A program made the position numbers and the translations under genes. Source: JAAYLN01 sp964592855 (GTDB lineage Bacteria > Verrucomicrobiota > Kiritimatiellia > RFP12 > JAAYLN01). Taken from it: 30,301 bases of DNA. A model generated the notes under the pieces. It was not told where the DNA came from. It did no database searches and was given only the letters and a program-made list of their open reading frames with translations. The stretch spans positions 1 through 30,301 of the forward strand of contig CAZQKI010000032.1 of the NCBI GenBank assembly GCA_964592855.1, written 5' to 3'. Below, piece after piece: positions 23,850 through 30,301 of the stretch (position 1 is the stretch's first letter; each line of letters begins with the position of its first letter).

Positions 23850-24602
23850 TCAAATGCAACCGCAGATCCCCTTGTAGACATTGACACAGCCGGAGAGAAT
23901 GATGACCGCATAGACCACGAGCAGGAAGGGGCGGACCGAAAAGCGCTGCGCCAGGCGGAAGCCGGCCAGCCCGGCCAGGACGACCACCGGCGCCAGCAAC
24001 GCGGCACGGAGGCCCAGTTCGCCCGAGATGCCGCGGGCGCCGCACATCACGATCAACAGCCGGTAGGCATTGCCGCCCATGAAGACCGCCTGGATGGTCC
24101 CGATCGACTTGCGGGGATCGTCCTCCTGGGCGTAGAGGTACATCACCACGGGGGGCCCGCCGCTGGAAAACGCGCCGCTGAGCAAGCCGCTGAACAGGCC
24201 GAACACCGGGGCGAAAATCAGCGGGATGCGGCGCTTCAAATGGGGCGAGCAGATCCGATTCACCGCGAATGCGATCAGAACCAGACCGAAGGTCAGCCGA
24301 CAAACCGGCATTTCGCCGTAGCGCAACAGCAAGTGGTACCCGACCGGCACGCCGACGATCAGTCCGAGCCCCATCAAGCCAGCCTGCTTCCAGTTGACCT
24401 TCATCCGCCCGTTTGTCAGGAGCAGAAGCGCGACCACCAGCACGAGCGAGAGCATGGTGGCCAGCACCGAGGTCCGTTCAAGATCGGCGCCCATCATCGA
24501 CATGGCGGCCATCAGGATGATCCCGAAGCCGAAGCCGCTGAACCCCTGTGCCAAGGCCGCGCCCAAGGCAATCGCAAAAACAATTGAAAACCCGACATCC
24601 AT
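23850..24602 (-). CDS. TauE/SafE family membrane permease
   Basis: A 250-residue integral membrane protein with about seven to eight hydrophobic helices, belonging to the TauE/SafE group, often annotated as sulfite or organosulfonate exporters. The duplicated signature Gly-rich loops are visible: GAALAQGFSGFGFGIILMA near the N-terminus and GLFSGLLSGAFSSGGPPVVMY in the middle. It sits in the middle of a glycan operon, 19 nt after the GH51 gene and 9 nt before an esterase. It may move a small anion such as acetate or sulfite released from the substrate, or a sugar acid; no evidence distinguishes these. The ribosome binding site before the ATG is weak. Confidence 0.85.
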   Translation of the reverse strand: MDVGFSIVFAIALGAALAQGFSGFGFGIILMAAMSMMGADLERTSVLATMLSLVLVVALLLLTNGRMKVNWKQAGLMGLGLIVGVPVGYHLLLRYGEMPVCRLTFGLVLIAFAVNRICSPHLKRRIPLIFAPVFGLFSGLLSGAFSSGGPPVVMYLYAQEDDPRKSIGTIQAVFMGGNAYRLLIVMCGARGISGELGLRAALLAPVVVLAGLAGFRLAQRFSVRPFLLVVYAVIILSGCVNVYKGICGCI

Positions 24603-24621
24603 AGAGGCGCTGAGTCACCCT

Positions 24622-26202
24622 TCAGATGGCGTATTCAATCACCGTCAGGCTCGCGGGCGGCAGGGTGAGCGTGGTCGTCAGCGGCTCGGTCGTGGTGGCG
24701 ATCCCCACACGGTCGGGCCGAGCGATGGTGTTTTCGCTCCACAGGCCGCCGTCGTTGGTCAGACGATGCACCGTCATGGTCTTGCCTTTCAGCGCGACGC
24801 CCCGCAGATCGAGATTAACCGTCAGCGGACGAGTCTCCAGCTTCTGCACAATGGAAAGCGTCATTTTCCGCCCGGCCTCGTCAATGCTGACGGCCGCATC
24901 CACGGCGGGGATGTCGTCGAAATGCTCCAGCGTCGGCAAGTGCTCGTTCTTGGCCTTTTCGATATCGACGATGCCGCAGAAGAATCGCTCGTGCTTGGCC
25001 TTGAACACCGGCGCATCAACCACGGTTTCGACCATGCGTCCGACATGGGCGTCGCGGATCAGCTTGTGCGCGTACCAGATGGTCTGCCGAACCATTCGGT
25101 CGCCCTCCGTGAAAATGGGGCCGAGGGCGTTCACCGCCAGCGAGATGTTGGCCAGGTCGACCGCATCGGCGTTGCGCAGGATGACGTGCATCAGCGAGGC
25201 CGCGGCCAGGGCGTCGGCGTAGTGGAAGATCTCCTCGACATCATGCACCGGAGCATGCGGGGCGCGGTACCAGAGGTTCCATTCGTCGAAGGCGATGCCG
25301 GGACGACGCGTGACCACCGGGAGTCCGCCCAGATCGCGGTGGACGCGTGTGCTCACGCCCAGCGGCAGGTCCATGGCCTCGTCGATGACCTGGTTGACCC
25401 CGCGGAACATCATTTCGCAGATGCGCGACGCAGCCATCAGGTCGGCAAACACGGGGCGTCCGAAATAGTTGTGCATGCTGATCGAGTCGGCCAGGCCGAT
25501 CAGGCGGAACATCACGATGCGGTCCCATTCGGGATCGGGACGGCCCAGCCCGCAGACCACCACGTGAATGCCGGGATCGACCGCCTTCATTTGCCGGATC
25601 GCCTCGGCGCACCAGACGGCGTAGTCGGCGGCCGTCTTCTGGCCCGCCTGCCAGCTTCCGTAGATCTCGTTGCCCAGCCCGAAGTATTTCACGCCGTAGG
25701 GTGCTTCGCGGCCGTGCGACCGCCGCAGGTCGGCGTAGCGCGTCGGCTGCTTACTGTTGAGGTATTCGACCAGATTGGCGGCATCCTCCGGGCTCTGGGT
25801 ATTGGCGTTGACGCACAGGTAGAGCTCCGAGCCCAGCTCCTGGCAGAGCGCCCAGGCTTCGGGAATGCCGAAGGCGGTGGACTGGGCCTGTCCGCCGTGT
25901 CCGCGGAACAGGCGGGCGCGGGGGCGCGCGGCCACCGGCCCGACCAGATCCTGCCACTCGAAGTAGGAGGCGGCGCAGCCGCCGGGATAGCGCAGATAGC
26001 CGGGCCGTTCCTCGCGGAGCGCTTCGACCACGTCGGCACGCAGGCCATCGGCGCGGGCATGCGCACTGGTCGGATCGTAGAGCCCGCCGTTGATGCAGCG
26101 CCCCGTCATCTCAATGAACTGGCCGAAGAGCCGGTCATGGACCGTTCCCAGCGTTTTGCCTGCAAAAACGATGATGTCAGCTATATCTGTTGACTGGTTC
26201 AT
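24622..26202 (-). CDS. Alpha-L-arabinofuranosidase-like glycosidase (GH51)
   Basis: This 526-residue enzyme shows the GH51 pattern: LFGQFIEMTGRCINGGLYDP near the N-terminus, LRYPGGCAASYFEWQD (about 70-85), acid/base Glu179 in FGLGNEIYGSW and nucleophile Glu307 in IAFDEWNLWY. The C-terminal about 120 residues form the beta-sandwich that closes GH51 enzymes. It would remove terminal arabinofuranose or a related furanose from oligosaccharides. No signal peptide, so cytoplasmic. The ATG is 3 nt after the GH5-like stop with ACGGAG inside the preceding gene, indicating tight coupling. Some GH51 members act on beta-glucans, so the exact sugar is open. Confidence 0.88.
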   Translation of the reverse strand: MNQSTDIADIIVFAGKTLGTVHDRLFGQFIEMTGRCINGGLYDPTSAHARADGLRADVVEALREERPGYLRYPGGCAASYFEWQDLVGPVAARPRARLFRGHGGQAQSTAFGIPEAWALCQELGSELYLCVNANTQSPEDAANLVEYLNSKQPTRYADLRRSHGREAPYGVKYFGLGNEIYGSWQAGQKTAADYAVWCAEAIRQMKAVDPGIHVVVCGLGRPDPEWDRIVMFRLIGLADSISMHNYFGRPVFADLMAASRICEMMFRGVNQVIDEAMDLPLGVSTRVHRDLGGLPVVTRRPGIAFDEWNLWYRAPHAPVHDVEEIFHYADALAAASLMHVILRNADAVDLANISLAVNALGPIFTEGDRMVRQTIWYAHKLIRDAHVGRMVETVVDAPVFKAKHERFFCGIVDIEKAKNEHLPTLEHFDDIPAVDAAVSIDEAGRKMTLSIVQKLETRPLTVNLDLRGVALKGKTMTVHRLTNDGGLWSENTIARPDRVGIATTTEPLTTTLTLPPASLTVIEYAI

Positions 26203-26205
26203 GGT

Positions 26206-28176
26206 TCACTCCGTCCGGATGAGATGATAGATCGACGGGTAGCACTCGCCGATCTTGAAGGTGAGCCAGCCGTTTGCGTAGACCGCCGGGATCTGGCCCA
26301 CATAGAAACCTTCAGCACTGATGCTCCAGACCTTCAGATCCGGACGGTCAGTCTTCAGCGAGATTTCGGCCTCGATGACCTCGACCTGGATCGGGCAGGT
26401 GCCGATGTCGACGATCTGATCGTTCTCCCGCCGCTCGCCCGTGTTCTTGGCGCGTCCGATGGCGGAGAAGAGGATGTTGTCGGTCTTGTCGAGGTTCTCG
26501 TTCGTCAGGGAGGAAAAGGCCACGACCGCAAAATCGGTCTTGGATTTCACGGCGAGTCCCGAGGTTTCGAGCTTGCCGTTCTTGCCCAGAAAACCATACA
26601 GCACCTGCGACCGCGGCGTATCGATCCGGCCGAATTCCTTGCCCCAGTTCCGGTAGAGTTCGCCGGTGTCGGAAGTGACTTCCTGTTTCGATTCGTCGAA
26701 AAACGCCTCGTCGTAGCCGATGTGCGTCTGGGCCGTCGCGGACACAACGCCGTCGTATTCGGTTCCGACCCGGGTGTATTCCGGCAGCACGCACATGTTG
26801 GCGGGGGTCTTCGCCCGCAAGTCATCCACCTTGACCGCGATGCTCCCCTTGGACGGCTTCACGTCCCCTCGGCGCATGATCAGCGCCGCATGGTAGAACA
26901 CGCCGAACTTGGCCGGGTCGTTCCAGGTCGCGAACTGTCCCTGACGGTGGTAGCCGTGGCCGATGCTCCGGGAACTCACCTCCATCCCGAGCGGCTGGTA
27001 CTCGGTGTGATGGTTGCTGTAGGCGTAGGTGTGGATCGTGTAGCCGGCCCAGTTCTGGAGGCAGCCGACCGCCGCCATCATGATCGGCGACTCGGCGCGG
27101 TAGTCGCACGGCCACACCATGTCCCACTCGGAGACGAAGTACGGCCGGTCCGGCAGCCGGTTGAACGCCAGCGGGCCGAACAGTCCCCGCTGCTGGGAGA
27201 TGCCCAGATCGATGCACCGCCGGTTCGTGAGGTCGAAACGCCCCCAGGAGAAATAGGTGTGGCCGTCGTTGTAGTCGGTGACATGCTGCGTCTTCGTGAC
27301 CGCACCGTTGATGGTCCAGTTCGTCCCCGTGATCGGGATCTTCACGCCGAGACTGCGCTCGTAGGCGTACATGTCCTTGTAGTGCGTCTCCATGACGTGA
27401 ACCTTGAAGCGCACCTGATCGTCGTCGTTGGCGTCGGGATCGAAGGTTTCGGCATTGAAGGTTACGCCGTTCTTCGCTGCCCACGCCTTGTACAGGTCGC
27501 AGTAATGGCTGAAATACGGCTCGATCTTCGCGACTTTCCGCGAAAACAGGTCGTCCTCGTTCACGATCTCGGAGAGGGCGATCACCGGGTCATCCTTGTA
27601 GGCCAGCCCCGTGTAGGGGTTGACATGCGTCCACAGTTGCTTCATGAACGTCTTCTGAAGCGCAATCAGCGTCGGGTCGGTGCAGTTGTACGGCCGGGCG
27701 CAGTCGCTCAGCAGGGCGGCGTTCGCGACGCCGTCCCCCGACTTGAACTTGCGGTAGGTGAGCAGGTCGAGATAGACGTAGATCCCGTTCTTCTTCAGGC
27801 AGGAAATCAGGTAGTCGAGCCGGTCGAGGCTCACCGGGTCGGGTGCGCTCGAATTGGCCTGGCGCGGGCCCTTGGTGAACTGAAAGATGTTCGGGGTCGC
27901 CCATTCGGAGTCCATCTGGTGGAACCGGACCATGTTGCAGCCGAACTTGGCGAGACGCTCGGCGACCTGCTCGGCATAGGCGTGCGACGGGAAGCAGAGT
28001 CCTGAGTTGAAGTTGGTTCCCCAGAAGCGGGCCTCGGCGCCGTCCTCGAATTCGAAATGGTCGCCAACGGCCTTCAGAAAGCCGTGCTTGCCGGCGGGAG
28101 CCTCGTCGGCGTAGACGAAGCGCAAGTCGAGCGGGGCTGTGTCCGGATAGGCAGGAAAGGGAATGAATCGTGACAT
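26206..28176 (-). CDS. Clan GH-A glycoside hydrolase, GH5-like
   Basis: A 656-residue TIM-barrel glycosidase. The opening HFEFEDGAEARFWGTNFNSG and LAKFGCNMVRFHQMD are typical of cellulase-like GH-A enzymes. The acid/base appears to be Glu207 in ALSEIVNEDDL and the nucleophile Glu350 in PYFVSEWDMVWP. The region after about 440 is a beta-rich C-terminal domain (FAVVAFSSLTNENLDKTDNI). No signal peptide, so cytoplasmic. AGGAGA lies about 8 nt before the ATG at 28176. It is the third gene of the operon, 107 nt after eda; that gap contains a duplicated eda end. Family assignment to GH5 is tentative and the substrate is unknown. Confidence 0.75.
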   Translation of the reverse strand: MSRFIPFPAYPDTAPLDLRFVYADEAPAGKHGFLKAVGDHFEFEDGAEARFWGTNFNSGLCFPSHAYAEQVAERLAKFGCNMVRFHQMDSEWATPNIFQFTKGPRQANSSAPDPVSLDRLDYLISCLKKNGIYVYLDLLTYRKFKSGDGVANAALLSDCARPYNCTDPTLIALQKTFMKQLWTHVNPYTGLAYKDDPVIALSEIVNEDDLFSRKVAKIEPYFSHYCDLYKAWAAKNGVTFNAETFDPDANDDDQVRFKVHVMETHYKDMYAYERSLGVKIPITGTNWTINGAVTKTQHVTDYNDGHTYFSWGRFDLTNRRCIDLGISQQRGLFGPLAFNRLPDRPYFVSEWDMVWPCDYRAESPIMMAAVGCLQNWAGYTIHTYAYSNHHTEYQPLGMEVSSRSIGHGYHRQGQFATWNDPAKFGVFYHAALIMRRGDVKPSKGSIAVKVDDLRAKTPANMCVLPEYTRVGTEYDGVVSATAQTHIGYDEAFFDESKQEVTSDTGELYRNWGKEFGRIDTPRSQVLYGFLGKNGKLETSGLAVKSKTDFAVVAFSSLTNENLDKTDNILFSAIGRAKNTGERRENDQIVDIGTCPIQVEVIEAEISLKTDRPDLKVWSISAEGFYVGQIPAVYANGWLTFKIGECYPSIYHLIRTE

Positions 28177-28205
28177 GTACGTGTCTCCTGGTTGGTGTTT
28201 TTCTT

Positions 28206-28333
28206 AACAATCCTGAAAATCATGCAATCCTGGCTAATGCCTCGGCCGCGCGGGCGCGGATCTCGTCGAAACAATCCTGGAAATCATGCAATCCTGGCTA
28301 AGGCCTCGGCTGCGCGCGCGCGGATCTCGTCGA
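28206..28333. repeat. 64-bp tandem duplication covering the eda 3' end
   Basis: Copy 1 is 28206-28269 and copy 2 is 28270-28333, adjacent and differing at four positions. Copy 2 contains the real end of eda, its stop and 14 nt beyond; copy 1 repeats the same 16 codons, the stop and the downstream bases. The three differences inside the codons all fall at third positions of Ala codons. CAATCCTG occurs twice within each copy, four times in all. Confidence 0.95.
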
Positions 28334-28928
28334 ACCGACCCGCCTTGATCAGGGCGCGCTCGGCAATCCATGAGCCGCCGATCGCCGCCACCACCGGCAG
28401 GTCGAGATACTGGCGGGCGTTGTCCACGTTGATCCCCCCGAGCGGCAGGAACCGGACGCCAGCCTGGCCATAGGGCGCTTCGAGCGCCTTGAGCATCTTG
28501 ATGCCGCCCGCTTGTTCCGCGGGGAAGAACTTCAACAGGCGGTGCCCCATGGCCAACGCATTCTCGATATCCGTCGGCGTCATGACCCCGGGGAAATAAG
28601 GGAGGCCGATGATCTCGGCCTCGGCCGAGACCGCGTGATTGAGCCCGGGGCTGACGGCAAAGGCGGCACCGGCGGCGCGGGCCACGCGCAGTTGCTCCGC
28701 TGAGAGCACGGTGCCCGCGCCCACGAGCAGTTCCGGCCGCTCCGCCGCCACGCGGCGCAGGCACGCCACCGCTTCGGGCGTTCGCAGAGTCAGCTCGATC
28801 GCACGGATGCCTCCCGCGATCAACGCGTCCGCCACGGGGAGCGCATCGGCCTCGGCATCCAGCGTCAGAACGGCCACCACCCGTGCGGCACAAATCCGGG
28901 TTTCGACTTCCTGTTTCGTCAATTGCAT
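28284..28928 (-). CDS. eda: 2-dehydro-3-deoxy-phosphogluconate (KDPG) aldolase
   Basis: A class I aldolase that splits KDPG into pyruvate and glyceraldehyde 3-phosphate, the last step of the Entner-Doudoroff and uronate pathways. The 214-residue protein has AIELTLRTP with Glu45 (catalytic base) and Arg49, VGAGTVL (69-75), SPGLN (93-97), YFPGVMTPT (111-119), the Schiff-base Lys133 in LLKFFPAE, and LPLGGIN, where PTGGI is more usual. Numbering matches the well-studied enzymes closely. It follows kdgK by 24 nt with AAGGA about 10 nt before the ATG. The 3' end is part of a 64-bp tandem duplication. Action on KDPGal cannot be excluded. Confidence 0.95.
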   Translation of the reverse strand: MQLTKQEVETRICAARVVAVLTLDAEADALPVADALIAGGIRAIELTLRTPEAVACLRRVAAERPELLVGAGTVLSAEQLRVARAAGAAFAVSPGLNHAVSAEAEIIGLPYFPGVMTPTDIENALAMGHRLLKFFPAEQAGGIKMLKALEAPYGQAGVRFLPLGGINVDNARQYLDLPVVAAIGGSWIAERALIKAGRFDEIRARAAEALARIA

Positions 28929-28952
28929 GTCTTGTTCTTCCTTGGCGAACGG

Positions 28953-30041
28953 TCAGCGTTGCACCCGGCCCGAACCCGAGCCGAGCATCAGGGCTTCGAC
29001 CTCCTCGGCGGTGACGAGGTTGAAGTCGCCGGTGATGGTGTGCTTCAGCGCACTGGCGGCCACGGCGAAGCGGATGGCGTCCTGCGGGGCGCGGAAGCGT
29101 TCCGAACGGAGCGCGTGGATCAGGCCGGCGCCGAACGAATCGCCGCCGCCGACACGATCCACGATGTCGCGAATGGCATAAGGCTGGTAGGTGCCGGAGC
29201 CATCCAGGGGGGCGAAGCAGGCGGAGTCGGTGGCGCGGCTGTAGAGCATCGCCCCCCAGTTGTTATGATCGGCCGAGTAGCTCTCGCGGAGCGTGATGGC
29301 CACCTGCTGCACCGAGGGGAAGCGCCGGGCGATCTCGCGCGCCACGTCGATGTAGCCCGCCGCGGCGATGGTGCCGCTCTCGACGCTGCTGCCCGCAGCG
29401 TGGATGCCGAGCACATCGGCGGCATCCTCCTCGTTGGCGATGACCAGCGAGACGTGCTGGAGCAGTTCGGTCATGCAGTCGCGCGCCAACTTTTTGGGTT
29501 CGCGGCCGGGATCCCAACGCCAGAGCTTCTTGCGGAAATTCAGATCGACCGAAACGGGAATCTTCCGCGCGGCGGCTTCGCGGCAGAGGGCCAGCGCGGC
29601 CGCGAAGGCCGGCTGGCTGAGCGAGGGGGTGATGCCGGTTGTGTGCAGCCAGTCCACGCCTTCGAGCGCGGCCTTGAAGTCGTAGTCGGCCGGGCCGGCC
29701 AGCGCGACACTCGAACCGGCTCGATCATAGACCACGACGCCGGGGCGCTGGTTGGATCCGGTTTCGACAAAATAGATGCCGAAGCGTCCGTTTTTCGCAA
29801 GCTGCACTCGGGCGGTGTCCACGCCATAGCGCCGCAGTTCCGCCAGCAGGCAGGCGCTGATGGCGTTGTCCGGTACGGCTGTCATGAAGGCCGAGCGATC
29901 ACCGAGGTGCGCGAGCGAGACGGCCACGTTGGCCTCGCCGCCGCCGAACGTCGCGCCCAGCGAGCCGGGCAGGCACTGGCTGAACCGCTGGTGCCCCGGC
30001 GTGGACAGGCGCAACATGATCTCGCCGAATGTCAGTACCAT
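28953..30041 (-). CDS. kdgK: 2-keto-3-deoxygluconate kinase-like sugar kinase (PfkB family)
   Basis: A ribokinase/PfkB-family kinase that would phosphorylate 2-keto-3-deoxygluconate to KDPG, the substrate of the adjacent eda product. The N-terminal TFGEIMLRLSTPG, first PfkB signature GGGEANVAVSLAHLG (33-47), VDLNFRKKLW and the second signature DRVGGGDSFGAG with catalytic Asp301 are all visible. The start is ATG 30041 with GAGGA about 8 nt upstream; the frame extends further upstream but is not supported by a ribosome binding site. Length 362 residues, slightly longer than the usual 310-340. Specificity for KDG is inferred from the neighbouring eda and the N-terminal resemblance; other keto-deoxy acids are possible. 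Confidence 0.85.
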   Translation of the reverse strand: MVLTFGEIMLRLSTPGHQRFSQCLPGSLGATFGGGEANVAVSLAHLGDRSAFMTAVPDNAISACLLAELRRYGVDTARVQLAKNGRFGIYFVETGSNQRPGVVVYDRAGSSVALAGPADYDFKAALEGVDWLHTTGITPSLSQPAFAAALALCREAAARKIPVSVDLNFRKKLWRWDPGREPKKLARDCMTELLQHVSLVIANEEDAADVLGIHAAGSSVESGTIAAAGYIDVAREIARRFPSVQQVAITLRESYSADHNNWGAMLYSRATDSACFAPLDGSGTYQPYAIRDIVDRVGGGDSFGAGLIHALRSERFRAPQDAIRFAVAASALKHTITGDFNLVTAEEVEALMLGSGSGRVQR

Positions 30042-30301
30042 ATGTGTATTCCTCGGTTGGCGCCAAATCGAGCATTGAACGCCCATTGTCCCAAGCCATC
30101 CCAACGGCGCCAAAATCGGGCAGGAGCCAAGCCATCTTACCGATTGGGTGAAATCGGAAGGATGTCAGATTGCAGCATGGGCTGTCAAGCACCCCGAAGG
30201 CACCCCGAAGGTACGTGTCAAGACACCGCGGCAAGAAATCTTCGGGGTTAACCCAAGTTTCGCGGCCACCCAATGCATTTCGTGAAATTTTGGATGGATT
30301 C
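30042..30301 (-). promoter_or_regulatory. Regulatory region upstream of the kdgK operon
   Basis: No gene is visible in this stretch, which carries several sequence motifs. A perfect palindrome TTGGCGCCAA lies at 30057-30066. A related GGCGCCAAAATCG lies at 30106-30118, a direct repeat of GGCGCCAAATCG at 30059-30070, 47 bp apart. CCGATT (30140-30145) and AATCGG (30152-30157) form an inverted repeat with a 6-nt spacer. On the minus strand two TTGACA boxes occur (30188-30183 and 30221-30216), but no good -10 follows either. CACCCCGAAGG is repeated in tandem at 30190-30200 and 30201-30211, and its inverse CTTCGGGGT lies at 30240-30248. The arrangement suits a repressor-controlled promoter; the regulator gene is not in the window. 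Confidence 0.5.

Noticed and set aside
24394..26193. 599-codon plus-strand open frame opposite the GH51 gene
   Set aside because: No motifs; the GH51 catalytic residues on the other strand are unambiguous.
26224..28005. 593-codon plus-strand open frame opposite the GH5-like gene
   Set aside because: Valine/Asp/Arg-rich shadow of a well-supported glycosidase.
28206..28333. Repeat array considered as CRISPR-like or REP element
   Set aside because: Only two adjacent copies without spacers, and the unit is the end of eda; a local duplication explains it.
28923..30251. 442-codon plus-strand open frame opposite kdgK
   Set aside because: Shadow of the PfkB-family kinase, whose two signatures are clear.

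Overview
The window is a GC-rich bacterial chromosome segment with very strong G/C preference at third codon positions, so many long open frames on the opposite strands are only shadows of real genes. Gene content (XseB, TopA, DprA, XerC-type recombinase, EtfAB, S2, EF-Ts) is bacterial. The density of unusual glycoside hydrolases, a DUF4838 protein, a sialidase-like enzyme and a 'four-helix-bundle suffix'/zinc-ribbon fragment suggests a carbohydrate-degrading member of the PVC group (Kiritimatiellota, Lentisphaerota or Verrucomicrobiota). The taxonomy is inference; no rRNA gene is present to settle it.

Left part (1-10082): xseB on the plus strand ends exactly where a minus-strand block ends. 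Read in its transcribed direction, that block is etfB, etfA, a long acyl-CoA dehydrogenase, dprA, topA, a xerC/D-type recombinase and an SGNH hydrolase. Spacings are short (12-48 nt), and a near-consensus sigma70-type promoter lies about 60 nt before etfB. Fatty-acyl oxidation genes therefore appear to be co-transcribed with DNA-processing genes.

Middle (10083-13227, plus strand): the rpsB-tsf translation operon follows a roughly 250-nt leader rich in predicted hairpins, the last of which pairs with the rpsB Shine-Dalgarno sequence. An rfbC gene (dTDP-sugar epimerase) follows tsf, then a strong terminator-like hairpin and a small ORF ending in a topoisomerase-type C4 zinc ribbon that carries a 9-bp tandem repeat.

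Accessory region (13228-21700): an unassigned TIM-barrel glycosidase-like protein (plus), a secreted DUF4838 protein (minus), and a 992-residue GH36-like protein (minus). Between and beside them lie stretches that look like gene remnants. The same 9-bp repeat recurs at the end of the DUF4838 gene, so the plus-strand gene is flanked by two copies in opposite orientation.

Right part (21697-30301, minus strand): a compact operon runs kdgK, eda, GH5-like hydrolase, GH51 arabinofuranosidase, TauE/SafE-type permease, SGNH hydrolase, GH33 sialidase-like enzyme, with gaps of -4 to about 107 nt. None of its hydrolases has a visible signal peptide, which suggests that imported oligosaccharides are broken down in the cytoplasm and that a 2-keto-3-deoxy sugar acid is phosphorylated and cleaved to pyruvate and a triose phosphate. 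Several palindromes and repeats precede kdgK and are candidate operators. A 64-bp tandem duplication covers the 3' end of eda; its differences from the true gene end are all synonymous within the coding part.

No tRNA, rRNA, CRISPR array, complete insertion sequence or prophage was recognised.
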